Shown here: piece by piece, positions 1 to 8,040 of the stretch
Position numbering within the stretch: the stretch's first letter is position 1
How the letters are laid out: every line of letters begins with the position of its first letter
NCBI RefSeq assembly: GCF_018139625.1
Contig: NZ_JAGSOH010000023.1
Coordinates: 1 to 64,000 of the forward strand
Direction: 5' to 3'
DNA from: Actinospica acidithermotolerans
Lineage (GTDB): Bacteria; Actinomycetota; Actinomycetes; Streptomycetales; Catenulisporaceae
DNA length: 64,000 nt
Made by a program: the position numbers and the translations under genes
The notes under the pieces: model-generated
Databases searched by the model: none
What the model was told of the DNA's origin: nothing
Seen by the model: the letters and a program-made list of their open reading frames with translations, nothing else

Positions 1-4
1 CATT

Positions 5-65
5 GAGGGCCTGTCTGTCTTCGGCGTGCGAGTTTGGTCGCTACACACCGAGCCAGAAGGCCCTC
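5..65. repeat. Imperfect inverted repeat near the window edge
   Basis: GAGGGCCTGTCT at 5-16 is answered by AGAAGGCCCTC at 55-65, differing by one inserted base. No intact reading frame spans it. It could be the end of a mobile-element remnant or part of a gene lying left of the window. Nothing further can be supported. Confidence 0.25.
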
Positions 66-130
66 ACCCATTTCAAGATCCACCGCCAGTGAGCCGTGTC
101 ACTAACCTCTGTGGTCAGTACAACTAGCGG

Positions 131-178
131 ACGCACCGACGCACAACGGTGCACCGACGCACCGACGCACCGACGCAC
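131..178. repeat. Short tandem repeat, GCACCGAC units
   Basis: Bases 151-178 read GCACCGAC three times followed by GCAC, and a related partial copy lies at about 131-144. This is a low-complexity 8-bp repeat in a gene-free stretch downstream of rpmB. No function can be inferred. Confidence 0.6.
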
Positions 179-206
179 AACCGTGCTCGGCCTAGCGCGA
201 ACGGCG

Positions 207-237
207 AAAAGCCGGGTCGGATTGGATCCGACCCGGC
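207..237 (-). terminator. Intrinsic terminator downstream of rpmB
   Basis: GCCGGGTCGGA (211-221) pairs with TCCGACCCGGC (227-237) across a 5-nt loop. On the minus strand the hairpin is followed by TTTT (207-210). It lies about 100 bp past the rpmB stop in the direction of rpmB transcription, so it is best read as the rpmB terminator. Confidence 0.75.
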
Positions 238-335
238 TTCGACAAGCTAACCCCGAATGCCTTGAACTGCTGCTGTGTCCCGCGTGAGTTTCGGGGGGCG
301 GCTGAACGGCGTCGACGGGTGCCGACGGCCGCGCA

Positions 336-566
336 CTAGCCGCGCGCCGAGGCCTGACGCTCGACCTTGCCGGCCTTCAGGCAGGAGGTGCAGACCTTCA
401 GACGGGTCGGCGTACCGTTCACGACCGTCTTCACCGGCTGGATGTTCGGGTCGAAGCGCCGCGAGGAGCGACCCTTGATCCGGCGGTGCACAGCGTTCTT
501 ACCAAGACGCGAGATCGTCTTGCCGAAAGTGGGCTCCTTGCCACAGATATCGCAACGCCTAGCCAT
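336..566 (-). CDS. rpmB: 50S ribosomal protein L28
   Basis: This encodes a 76-residue basic protein typical of bL28, a component of the large ribosomal subunit. It begins with the family-typical MARRCDICGK. Two CXXC pairs are visible (CDIC at 5-8 and CTSC at 59-62), so this is the zinc-binding (C+) form. Actinobacteria often also carry a cysteine-free copy for zinc starvation, which is not seen here. The ATG at 564-566 is preceded by GGAG on the minus strand. A longer upstream extension of the same frame has no family similarity, so it was not used. A possible promoter lies about 80 bp upstream (TAGACT at 647-652), but its -35 is weak. A T-tailed hairpin follows the gene. Confidence 0.96.
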   Translation of the reverse strand: MARRCDICGKEPTFGKTISRLGKNAVHRRIKGRSSRRFDPNIQPVKTVVNGTPTRLKVCTSCLKAGKVERQASARG

Positions 567-990
567 CAGAACATTCTCCACTTCCGGAATACAGAACCGC
601 CACGCAAAGCAATGAGGCGCGCGGAAACACGGCAACAAGGCACCATAGTCTAGCACAGAGCGAGGCAGCCAATTCGCCGACCACTGCGCGCATCGTCGCG
701 ATGCCAATCTGGCTTTCGCAATGATACCAGCGCCGCGGGGTCCGACCGGCGCGCCGCCGGCGGCCGCGACCTCGCTGGGCCGGGAGCAGCAGGGACGGTG
801 CGACGTCCGCCCTGCCGCGCTCCAGCTTCGCTCGCCCTCGGCCCCGCCGAGGGCGAGCGCCGGAACGAACGCGTTGATCTCGTCGATTCCCTGAGCCCGC
901 GCGCCGGCTCGAGCGGCATGCGCGCCCGGAGGGCTTTGACGGAGTAGTCCAGATTCGCATCCCTGCGTATCCGACCACGAAGACATCAGA
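567..990. other. Gene-free stretch upstream of rpmB
   Basis: No reading frame in these 424 bases has recognisable protein similarity or a good ribosome binding site. The stretch holds the probable rpmB promoter region near 640-675 and a perfect 14-bp hairpin at 829-859. It ends at the tRNA-Glu terminator. Confidence 0.5.
829..859. repeat. Perfect 14-bp stem-loop in intergenic DNA
   Basis: CGCTCGCCCTCGGC (829-842) is the exact reverse complement of 846-859, with a 3-base loop. No T tract follows on either strand. It is isolated from any gene end, so it may be a leftover terminator or an inverted-repeat element. Confidence 0.6.
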
Positions 991-1022
991 AAAGCCGGAT
1001 CAGATTTCTCTGATCCGGCTTT
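991..1022 (-). terminator. Intrinsic terminator downstream of tRNA-Glu
   Basis: A 14-bp stem (991-1004 with 1009-1022) closes a 4-nt loop. It begins 9 bases beyond the 3' end of tRNA-Glu on the same strand, which fits termination of the tRNA transcript. Confidence 0.8.
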
Positions 1023-1030
1023 CTCCAACG

Positions 1031-1103
1031 TAGCCCCGACGGGATTCGAACCCGCGCTACCGCCTTGAGAGGGCGGCGTGCTAGGCCGCTACACAACGGG
1101 GCC
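1031..1103 (-). tRNA. tRNA-Glu (anticodon CTC)
   Basis: The 73-nt minus-strand sequence folds as a cloverleaf. The acceptor is GGCCCCG/CGGGGCT with one G-T pair and discriminator A. The anticodon stem CCGCC/GGCGG closes the loop CTCTCAA, giving anticodon CTC (codon GAG). The T arm contains TTCGAAT. CCA is not encoded. A promoter and a terminator flank the gene, so it is probably a monocistronic transcript. Confidence 0.96.
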
Positions 1104-1148
1104 CTAGCGGTGGCTCCGCGGTGTTAGTTCCGCTCGCCAACGGGCTTA

Positions 1149-1178
1149 ACTATAGGCGACGGTGCGCCGTGCGGCCAA
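1149..1178 (-). promoter_or_regulatory. Promoter of tRNA-Glu
   Basis: On the minus strand TTGGCC (1173-1178) lies 18 bp upstream of TATAGT (1149-1154), which is 45 bp before the mature tRNA 5' end. The same TATAGT box and a near-identical -35 recur upstream of tRNA-Gln in this window, which supports the call. Confidence 0.6.
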
Positions 1179-1236
1179 ATCGATTACCGGAGGGTGGCCC
1201 CTGGGCGTCCGGCGAGCGGTCGCCTAGAGTGCGGGC

Positions 1237-1812
1237 ATGGCTGATGCGGCGCGGGTCTGGATCGTGGCGGGGGCGCCGGGCGCGGGGAAGACCACGGTGG
1301 CGTCGCTGCTGCTTGCGGCACTGGAGCCGACTCCGGCGCTGCTGGACAAGGACACGGTGTACGGCGGGTTCGTAGCGGCGACGCTGGCCGCCGGCGGCCG
1401 GCCGCCTGGCGAGCGCGAGGGCGACTGGTACGACGCGCACATCAAGGCGCACGAGTACGCCGGGCTCACCGCGACGGCGAAGGAGATCCGCGCGCACGGC
1501 TGCCCGGTGATGCTCAGCGGGCCGTTCACCGGCCAGATCCGATCGACGGCCCGGTGGACAGCGTGGGTCGAGGCGCTCGGCGGCGATCCGGTGACGCTCG
1601 TCTATGTGCGGAGCGACGCGGAGACGCTGCGGTCGCGGCTGCTCTCGCGGGGTAGCTCGCGGGACGCCGGCAAGCTGGAGGCGTTCGACGCGTTCCTCGC
1701 GCGCATGACGCCGGATGTGCCGCCGCCGGTGACGCACGTGCTGATCGACAACCGCTCGTCGGCGGCGATGACGCTGCCGGAACAGGTGAGAGCCGTCGCC
1801 GCGCTGCCTTGA
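1237..1812 (+). CDS. AAA/P-loop kinase-like ATPase
   Basis: This 191-residue protein has a Walker A motif GAPGAGKT at residues 12-19, directly after the first beta strand. That is the layout of small AAA_33, zeta-like or shikimate-kinase-like nucleotide kinases. It may phosphorylate a small molecule, but no substrate can be read from the sequence. The ATG at 1237 follows TAGAGT (1225-1230) by 6 nt and lacks a Shine-Dalgarno sequence, so the mRNA is probably leaderless. The gene stands alone between tRNA-Glu (opposite strand) and the M3 peptidase, which has its own -10-like box. Confidence 0.8.
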   Translation: MADAARVWIVAGAPGAGKTTVASLLLAALEPTPALLDKDTVYGGFVAATLAAGGRPPGEREGDWYDAHIKAHEYAGLTATAKEIRAHGCPVMLSGPFTGQIRSTARWTAWVEALGGDPVTLVYVRSDAETLRSRLLSRGSSRDAGKLEAFDAFLARMTPDVPPPVTHVLIDNRSSAAMTLPEQVRAVAALP

Positions 1813-1869
1813 CTTCACCGTGACGATGCTTCAGGGATAACCCGGTGCCGTTTTGGCTAGGCTCCGGTT

Positions 1870-3927
1870 ATGTCGACACCCACCCTCAATGCGAACCCGT
1901 TCTTCGCGCCCTCCACCCTCCCCTATCAGCTGCCGCCGTTCGAGTCGATCACGCAGGAGCACTACCGCCCCGCGTTCGAGCGCGGCATGGCGGAGCAGCT
2001 CGCCGAGATCGACGCGATCACCTCGTCCGCCGAGGCCCCCGACTTCACGAACACGCTGATCGCCCTCGAACGCAGCGGGCAGGTGCTGCGCCGCGTGGCG
2101 GCCGTCTTCTACAACCAGACCTCCTCGGACACGAATCCGGGCGTCCAGGAGATCGAGGCGGAGATCAGCCCGCTGCTGGCCGCGCACGCCGACGCCATCC
2201 ACCTCAACGGCGCCCTGTTCGGCCGGATCAAGGCGCTGTACGAGGCCCGGGACTCGCTCGCGTACCCCGCCGAGGCCGACGAGGCCGAGTCGCGGCGGCT
2301 GGTGGAGAAGTACCACGAGGACTTCGTGCTCGCCGGCGCCGAGCTCTCGTCCGCCGACCAGGACCGGCTGCGCGAGCTCAACGCCGAGCTGGCCACGCTC
2401 CAGACCACCTTCCAGCGCAACCTGCTGGCCGACACGAAGGCCCGCGCGCTCGTGCTCGACGACGCGGCGGACCTGGACGGGCTGCCGGCGGACGAGATCG
2501 CCGCGGCGGCCGAGAACGGCACGGCGCGCGGCCACGAGGGCAAGTACGTGCTCAGCCTCAAGCTCTACTCCAACCAGAGCGAGCTGGCCTCCCTCAACAA
2601 CCGGGACGTGCGCCGCCGGCTGCTGGAGGCCTCGCTCGGCCGCGGCTTCTCGGTCAACTCCGAGGTCATCAACAAGATCGTGCGGCTGCGCGCGGAGCGG
2701 GCCGCGCTGCTGGGCTTCGAGTCGCACGCGGCGTACGCGGTCGCGGACAAGACCGCGCGCACCGTCGCCAACGTGGAAGAGATGCTCGGCCGCCTCGTGC
2801 CGCCGGCCGTCGCGAACGCGCGCCGCGAGGCCGAGGCTCTGCGCGCGGTCAACGGCGGGGCCGAGATCGCCGCGTGGGACTGGCAGTTCTACTCGGAGAA
2901 GGTCCGCAAGGCCGAGTACGACATCGACTCCGCCGCGCTCCGGCCGTACTTCGAGCTGGAGAGCGTGCTGCACGACGGGATCTTCTTCGCGGCGAACCAG
3001 GTCTTCGGCCTCTCCTTCACCGCGCGGCCCGACCTGCGCGCCTACCATCCGGACGCGAGCGTGTTCGAGGTCTTCAACGAGGACGGCAGCGGGCTCGGCC
3101 TGTTCCTGTTCGACCCGTACGCGCGCGAGTCCAAGCGCGGGGGCGCCTGGATGGACAGCCTGGTCGACCAGTCCGGCCTGTTCGGCACGAAGCCGGTCGT
3201 CATGAACAACCTGAACATCGCCAAGCCGCCGGCCGGCGAGCCGACGCTGCTGACCTTCGACGAGACCAGGACCGCGTTCCACGAGTTCGGGCACGCGCTA
3301 CACGGCCTGTTCTCGAATGTGGGCTACCCCTACTTCAGCGGCACCCGGGTGCCGCGCGACTTCGTCGAGTACCCCTCGCAGGTCAACGAGATGTGGCAGG
3401 ACTGGCCGGAGGTGCTGGCGAACTACGCCAAGCACTACCGCACCGGCGAGCCCATCCCGGCGCCACTCGTCGAGAAGCTGGCGGCGGCGCAGCAGTTCGG
3501 CGAGGGCTTCCGCACGGTCGAATACCTCGGGGCGACGCTGCTGGACTGGGCCTGGCACAAGCTGTCCGCGGGCGAGGACCCGGGCGAGGACCTCGCCGCC
3601 TTCGAGGCGACCGCGCTGGAGAAGGCGGGCCTCGCCCTGCCGGAGATCCCGCCGCGCTACCGGACCGCCTACTTCGCGCACGTCTTCAGCAGCGACTACA
3701 GCGCGGGCTACTACTCGTACATCTGGTCCGAGGTGCTGGACGCGGACTCCGTCGAGTGGTTCAAGGAGAACGGCGGCATGACCCGCGCGAACGGCGACCA
3801 CTTCCGGGCCACGCTGCTCTCCCGGGGCGGCAGCGTGGACGCGATGCAGGCCTTCGCCGACTTCCGCGGCCGGGCGCCGGAGATCGAGCCGCTGCTGATT
3901 CGCAGAGGCCTGACGGCGCAGGGCTAG
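1870..3927 (+). CDS. M3 family metallopeptidase (peptidyl-dipeptidase Dcp-like)
   Basis: This is a 685-residue protein, the usual length for Dcp/oligopeptidase A-type M3 peptidases. The zinc-binding motif HEFGH starts at residue 471, within FHEFGHALHG, and the downstream family signature around YPSQVNE and the GYYSYIWSEVLD region are recognisable. It has no signal peptide, so it should act in the cytoplasm, cleaving short peptides; two peptide importers lie elsewhere in the window. TAGGCT (1858-1863) sits 6 nt before the ATG with no Shine-Dalgarno sequence, which suggests leaderless translation. It is convergent with the LCP gene. Confidence 0.93.
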   Translation: MSTPTLNANPFFAPSTLPYQLPPFESITQEHYRPAFERGMAEQLAEIDAITSSAEAPDFTNTLIALERSGQVLRRVAAVFYNQTSSDTNPGVQEIEAEISPLLAAHADAIHLNGALFGRIKALYEARDSLAYPAEADEAESRRLVEKYHEDFVLAGAELSSADQDRLRELNAELATLQTTFQRNLLADTKARALVLDDAADLDGLPADEIAAAAENGTARGHEGKYVLSLKLYSNQSELASLNNRDVRRRLLEASLGRGFSVNSEVINKIVRLRAERAALLGFESHAAYAVADKTARTVANVEEMLGRLVPPAVANARREAEALRAVNGGAEIAAWDWQFYSEKVRKAEYDIDSAALRPYFELESVLHDGIFFAANQVFGLSFTARPDLRAYHPDASVFEVFNEDGSGLGLFLFDPYARESKRGGAWMDSLVDQSGLFGTKPVVMNNLNIAKPPAGEPTLLTFDETRTAFHEFGHALHGLFSNVGYPYFSGTRVPRDFVEYPSQVNEMWQDWPEVLANYAKHYRTGEPIPAPLVEKLAAAQQFGEGFRTVEYLGATLLDWAWHKLSAGEDPGEDLAAFEATALEKAGLALPEIPPRYRTAYFAHVFSSDYSAGYYSYIWSEVLDADSVEWFKENGGMTRANGDHFRATLLSRGGSVDAMQAFADFRGRAPEIEPLLIRRGLTAQG

Positions 3928-3986
3928 AAGGCGGGCGGCCGCAGGACCAGCCGACGGATGCCGACGGGCTCGGCGGCCGCAGTCCG

Positions 3987-4066
3987 ATCCACACGCGGCG
4001 CAGTTCCATCCACGCGGCGCCGTTCCATCCACGCGCGACGCAGTTCCATCCACGCGCGGACGGCTC
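3987..4066. repeat. Tandem repeat of 19-21 bp between convergent genes
   Basis: Units beginning ATCCACGCG occur at 3987, 4008, 4027 and (partial) 4048. They fill the gap between the M3 peptidase stop and the end of the LCP gene. No strong terminator hairpin is visible here, so the repeat may itself contribute to mRNA 3' ends. Confidence 0.6.
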
Positions 4067-5345
4067 AGCTGACCGCGCAGGTGCCGACGTCGGCGCCGCC
4101 GGGGGACGCGGTCCCGGTGGCGCCGGCGCTCGCGGTGCTGCCCGCCGTGCCGGCCGCCGTGCCGGCCGAGCCGGCGCCGGTGCTCTCGCCGTTCGCCGCC
4201 AGCATCTCGAGCTCCATCACGCTCTCGAGCTGCCGAAGTGCCGCCGCGGACGTCGTCGTTCCCGAGGTGGCCGACTTCAATGCCGCGGCCGGCGAGGTGG
4301 TGGCGGCGCCGGTCGGGTCCGTCTCGTCGATCAGGCTCGTCCACAGGTTCGTGGCGGCCGGCTCGCTCCAGATGACGCGGTTGGTGTCCTGCGGGTACGG
4401 CTCGTTCGGGACCGTCACGTAGGTGATCTTGCCGCTGGGGATCTCGTTCAGCGTCTGGGTGAGGTTGTAGAGGTCGGTCACGGTGCCCAGGCCGGGATCG
4501 GTGGTGATGGACTGGGTCGCCGCGTCGAGCACCTTGTAGAGCTTGACCGGATCGGTGAGCAGCCCCGCCGAACGCACCTGCTGCTCCAGCTGGTCCAGGA
4601 AGTACTGCTGGCGCTTGATCCGCTCCAGGTCCGAGCCGTCTCCGACGCTGTGCCGCAGCCGGACGAACGCGAGCGCCTGCTTGCCGGTGAGCGTCGTGGT
4701 GCCGGCCGGGATGTCCAGCCCCGAGTCCGCGTCGTCGATCGCCTGCGTGACGCAGACCTTCACGCCGCCGAGGGCGTCGACGACGCCGACCACGCCCTCG
4801 AAATCGATCGCGATGTAGTGGGTGAGGGTCAGGCCGGTCAGCGATTCGACGGTCTTGACCGTGCACGGGGCGCCGCCCTCGGTGAAGGCGCTGTTGAACA
4901 TCCCGAAGTTGGCGGCGACCGTGACCCCGCTGGTGGCCGTGCTCGCGCAGTCCGGGATCTGCACCATCGAGTCGCGCGGGATGGAGACCTCGGTGCCCCG
5001 GCGGCGGTCGGCCGGGGCGTCGAAGACCATCGTGGTGTCCGAGCGCGCGCCGGTCACGGCTCCCCCGCCGAGCGTCTGGTTGCCGCCGGCGCGCGAGTCG
5101 GAGCCGATGAACAGGATCTCCTGCTTGCCGTTCATCGAGGAGGGCTTGAGCCGCGCGTTCTCGGTCTTGATGTTCCCGTTCAGGTGCCGCCAGACCACCG
5201 CGACGCCGACCACCCCGAGGACGATCACCGCGGCGAGCGCGCTGCTTCCCCAGACGAGCAGCTTCTTGCGCAGCGACCACTTCTCGCGGCCGGCTGCGCG
5301 CCGCCCGCCCGGCCCGGTCGGCCACCGCGGCCCGTTCTGCTCCAT
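4065..5345 (-). CDS. LytR-CpsA-Psr (LCP) family cell-wall glycopolymer ligase
   Basis: The 426-residue product has a short basic cytoplasmic N-terminus, one membrane segment at about 29-52, and an extracellular LCP domain. Family landmarks are GSDSR at 81-85, RSDTTM at 101-106 and SIPRDS at 121-126. LCP enzymes transfer polyprenyl-linked glycopolymers to peptidoglycan or arabinogalactan-type acceptors. The C-terminal tail is rich in Gly, Ala, Ser and Thr and is probably disordered. The ATG at 5343-5345 was chosen because the longer frame upstream runs through tRNA-Gln. No clear Shine-Dalgarno sequence precedes it. The gene lies downstream of tRNA-Gln, separated by a hairpin. Confidence 0.9.
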   Translation of the reverse strand: MEQNGPRWPTGPGGRRAAGREKWSLRKKLLVWGSSALAAVIVLGVVGVAVVWRHLNGNIKTENARLKPSSMNGKQEILFIGSDSRAGGNQTLGGGAVTGARSDTTMVFDAPADRRRGTEVSIPRDSMVQIPDCASTATSGVTVAANFGMFNSAFTEGGAPCTVKTVESLTGLTLTHYIAIDFEGVVGVVDALGGVKVCVTQAIDDADSGLDIPAGTTTLTGKQALAFVRLRHSVGDGSDLERIKRQQYFLDQLEQQVRSAGLLTDPVKLYKVLDAATQSITTDPGLGTVTDLYNLTQTLNEIPSGKITYVTVPNEPYPQDTNRVIWSEPAATNLWTSLIDETDPTGAATTSPAAALKSATSGTTTSAAALRQLESVMELEMLAANGESTGAGSAGTAAGTAGSTASAGATGTASPGGADVGTCAVS

Positions 5346-5398
5346 GAATCCGATGTTCGGGCAGAAGGGGGTCCGGGCGCGCCCCGGAAAAGCCAAAT

Positions 5399-5426
5399 GG
5401 GCGTATCGCTTTTCAGCGATACGCCC
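5399..5426 (-). terminator. Hairpin terminator after tRNA-Gln
   Basis: GGGCGTATCGCT (5399-5410) pairs perfectly with 5415-5426 across a 4-nt loop, five bases beyond the tRNA-Gln 3' end. On the minus strand it is followed by ATTTGG, only weakly T-rich. Confidence 0.7.
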
Positions 5427-5430
5427 GAAG

Positions 5431-5502
5431 CTGGGGTACCAGGACTCGAACCTAGAACAACAGAGCCAGAATCTGCCGTGTTGCCAATTACACCATACCC
5501 CA
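5431..5502 (-). tRNA. tRNA-Gln (anticodon CTG)
   Basis: The 72-nt minus-strand gene has acceptor TGGGGTA/TACCCCA with discriminator G, as in other bacterial tRNA-Gln. The anticodon loop TTCTGGC gives CTG (codon CAG), and the T arm contains TTCGAGT. CCA is not encoded. In actinobacteria this tRNA is normally charged with Glu and then amidated by GatCAB, and both gltX and the gat genes lie in this window. Confidence 0.96.
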
Positions 5503-5548
5503 CTGGTGTTGCAGGCCAGCCGGTTTCCCGGGCGGCGCCGCGAGGACA

Positions 5549-5577
5549 ACTATAGCGGTCACCGCCCGGGGGCCCAA
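5549..5577 (-). promoter_or_regulatory. Promoter of tRNA-Gln
   Basis: On the minus strand TTGGGC (5572-5577) lies 17 bp from TATAGT (5549-5554), 46 bp upstream of the tRNA 5' end. The layout matches the tRNA-Glu promoter (TTGGCC, 18 bp, TATAGT). Confidence 0.6.
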
Positions 5578-5625
5578 ATCAGTTAGTCCCCCGGGGTTCA
5601 CCCGGCGGTGTTCAGGCGGCCGGGG

Positions 5626-7170
5626 TCACGCGGCGGCCCGGGCCCGGGCGTCGGCGGCGCGCAGCCGGGCGAGGGTGCGCTCCCGGCCGAGCAGCTCGAG
5701 CGACTCGAACAGCGGCGGGGAGACGCGGCGGCCGGTGACGGCCACCCGGACCGGGGTGAAGGCGTTCTTCGGCTTCAGGCCCAGGCCCTCGATCAGCGCG
5801 GTGCGCAGCGCCTCGTCGATCGCGGCCGCGGTCCACTCGGGCAGCGCGTCCAGCGCGGCGAAGGCGGCGGTCAGCGTGGGCCACGCGTCGGCGGTGAGCA
5901 CCTTCGCCGCGTCGTCCTCGTTCAGCGCGAAGGCGTGCCGGGCGTCCGAGCCGTCGCCGGTGTAGAGGAAGCCGAGCATGCCGATCGCCTCGGAGAGCAC
6001 CGTCATGCGCTCCTGGACCAGCGGGACGGCGGCGAGCAGCGTGCGCCACTCCTCCTCGTTCGCGAGGTGTCCGTCGGTGCCGCCGAGAAGCAGGCCCTCG
6101 CGGTCCAGGAAGGGCAGGATCCGCTTGGCCAGGTCCTCGGTCTCCAGCGCGCGCAGGTGCACGGCGTTGATCGCCTCGCACTTCTTCAGGTCGAAGCGCG
6201 CCGGGTTGGCCGAGACGCGGGTGCCGTCGAAGGCCGCGACCAGCTCGTCGAGGGAGAAGATCTCCTCGTCGTTGCCGAGCGACCAGCCGAGCAGCGCCAG
6301 GTAGTTGACCAGGCCCTCGGGCAGGTAGCCGGTGCGCGGGTAGAAGCTGAAGCTCGCCTCCGGGTCGCGCTTGGACAGCTTCTTGTTGCCCTCGCCCATC
6401 ACGAACGGCAGGTGGCCGAACTCCGGGACGCCCTTGGACAGGCCGAGCTCGACCAGCGCCTCGTGCAGCGGGATCTGCCGCGGGGTCGAGGAGAGCAGGT
6501 CCTCGCCGCGCAGCACGTGCGTGATCCCCATCAGCGCGTCGTCGGTCGGGTTGGTCAGCGTGTAGAGCGGCGAGCCGTCAGCGCGCAGCAGCGGGTAGTC
6601 GGGCACGTTGACGGACTCGAAGGAGATCGCGCCGCGCACCAGGTCGTCCCAGCTGATCGTGCGGTTCTCCGGCATCCGGAAGCGCACCACGTGCGTGCGG
6701 CCCTCGGCCTCGTACGCGGCGATCTGCTCCGCCGTCAGATTCCGGCAGGTGCCCTCGTATCCGGGCGCGCGCTTTTCCGCCTTCGCCTTCTCGCGGGCGG
6801 CCTCGAGCTCCTCGGCGGTGCAGTAGCAGGGGTACGCCTTGCCGGCCTCGAGCAGCTTGGCGGCCGTGTCCGCGTAGATCTCGCCGCGCTCGGACTGCCG
6901 GTAGGGGCCGAACTCGCCGCCGACCTCGGGGCCCTCGTCCCACTCGATCCCGGTCCACCGCAGGGTGTTGAGGATCGCCTGGTAGGACTCCTCGGTGTTG
7001 CGCGCCGCGTCGGTGTCCTCGATCCGCAGCACCAGCTTGCCGCCGTAGTGCCGGGCGAAGGCGTAGTTGAACAGCGCCGAGCGGACCATGCCCACGTGCG
7101 GGTCGCCGGTCGGGGACGGCGGGAACCGGACCCGGACGCTGTTGTCGAGCTTCGAGGTGTCGATAGTCAC
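5626..7170 (-). CDS. gltX: Glutamate-tRNA ligase
   Basis: This 514-residue class I aminoacyl-tRNA synthetase has the HIGH-equivalent PHVG at residues 24-27 and KLSKR at 264-268, followed by an anticodon-binding domain. It attaches glutamate to tRNA-Glu and, in organisms that use GatCAB and lack GlnRS, also to tRNA-Gln. The presence of gatABC in the window fits the non-discriminating form, although specificity was not read from individual residues. The ATG at 7170 lies 16 bp after the stop of the fumarylacetoacetate-hydrolase-family gene, so the two are probably co-transcribed. Confidence 0.97.
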   Translation of the reverse strand: MTIDTSKLDNSVRVRFPPSPTGDPHVGMVRSALFNYAFARHYGGKLVLRIEDTDAARNTEESYQAILNTLRWTGIEWDEGPEVGGEFGPYRQSERGEIYADTAAKLLEAGKAYPCYCTAEELEAAREKAKAEKRAPGYEGTCRNLTAEQIAAYEAEGRTHVVRFRMPENRTISWDDLVRGAISFESVNVPDYPLLRADGSPLYTLTNPTDDALMGITHVLRGEDLLSSTPRQIPLHEALVELGLSKGVPEFGHLPFVMGEGNKKLSKRDPEASFSFYPRTGYLPEGLVNYLALLGWSLGNDEEIFSLDELVAAFDGTRVSANPARFDLKKCEAINAVHLRALETEDLAKRILPFLDREGLLLGGTDGHLANEEEWRTLLAAVPLVQERMTVLSEAIGMLGFLYTGDGSDARHAFALNEDDAAKVLTADAWPTLTAAFAALDALPEWTAAAIDEALRTALIEGLGLKPKNAFTPVRVAVTGRRVSPPLFESLELLGRERTLARLRAADARARAAA

Positions 7171-7186
7171 TGTCTTCTGCTGCCTT

Positions 7187-7987
7187 CTACCGCTTCACGA
7201 TCCGGTTCGTCAGGGTTCCGATGCCCTCGATGCTGACCGAGACCCGGTCGCCGACCTGCATCGGGCCGACGCCCGCCGGCGTGCCGGTCAGGATGACGTC
7301 GCCGGGCAGCAGCGTCAGCGCCTCGGAGATGAACGCGACGATCTCCTCGATGCCGCGCATCATCTGGCTGGTGCGCCCGGCCTGCCTGAGCTCGTCGTTG
7401 ACCGTGCAGGTCACGGCGAGGTCGGCCGGGTCGATCTCGGTCTCGATCCACGGCCCGAGCGGGCACGAGGTGTCGAAGCCCTTGGCGCGGGCCCACTGGC
7501 CCTCGGCCCGCTGCGCGTCGCGGGCGGTGACGTCGTTGGCGCAGGTGTAGCCGAGGACGACCTCCGTGACCCGCTCACGCGGGACCTGGCTGCACAGCCG
7601 GCCGATCACGATCGCGAGCTCCGCCTCGTGCTGCACGTCCTGCGAGAACGTCGGGTAGGCGATCGTCTCGTTCGGGCCGATCACGCTGGTGGACGGCTTG
7701 AGGAAGGTCAGCGGGACGGCCGGGACCTCGTTGCCCATCTCCTTCGCGTGATCGGCGTAGTTGCGGCCGACCGCGACGATCTTGCTGGGCAGCACCGGGG
7801 CCAGCAGCCGGACGTCCGCGAGCGGCCAGACCCGACCGGTCGTACGCGGCTCGGGCGTGAACGGGTGCCCCTCGAGCTCGGCGATCACCATCGCCTCGGG
7901 CTGTTCCACGTCGCCCTCGACCAGGCCGAAGCGGACCGCTCCGGCGTCTGCGGCGCTGTCAGGTAGGGAGAATCTCGCGATACGCAC
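7187..7987 (-). CDS. Fumarylacetoacetate hydrolase (FAH) family protein
   Basis: The 266-residue product has the FAH-superfamily metal-binding pattern: HEAEL at 120-124 (Glu121 and Glu123) and CANDV with Asp152. Family members hydrolyse or decarboxylate beta-diketo or 2-oxo acids; the substrate here is unknown. The GTG at 7987 is preceded by TAGACT (7995-8000) with exactly 7 nt between and no Shine-Dalgarno sequence, which suggests a leaderless start. It is the first gene of a two-gene operon with gltX. The same pairing is common in actinobacteria. Confidence 0.92.
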   Translation of the reverse strand: MRIARFSLPDSAADAGAVRFGLVEGDVEQPEAMVIAELEGHPFTPEPRTTGRVWPLADVRLLAPVLPSKIVAVGRNYADHAKEMGNEVPAVPLTFLKPSTSVIGPNETIAYPTFSQDVQHEAELAIVIGRLCSQVPRERVTEVVLGYTCANDVTARDAQRAEGQWARAKGFDTSCPLGPWIETEIDPADLAVTCTVNDELRQAGRTSQMMRGIEEIVAFISEALTLLPGDVILTGTPAGVGPMQVGDRVSVSIEGIGTLTNRIVKR

Positions 7988-8040
7988 GGAGCCAAGTCTA
8001 GGTGCTGCCGAGCCTGGTCAGCGCGCCGGTTTCGGCCCGG

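Noticed and set aside
1845-5555. A 1236-codon plus-strand open frame
   Set aside because: It is a GC-rich shadow. In another frame the same DNA encodes the M3 peptidase, and on the opposite strand it encodes the LCP protein and tRNA-Gln. The translation is an Arg/Gly/Ala-rich low-complexity string.
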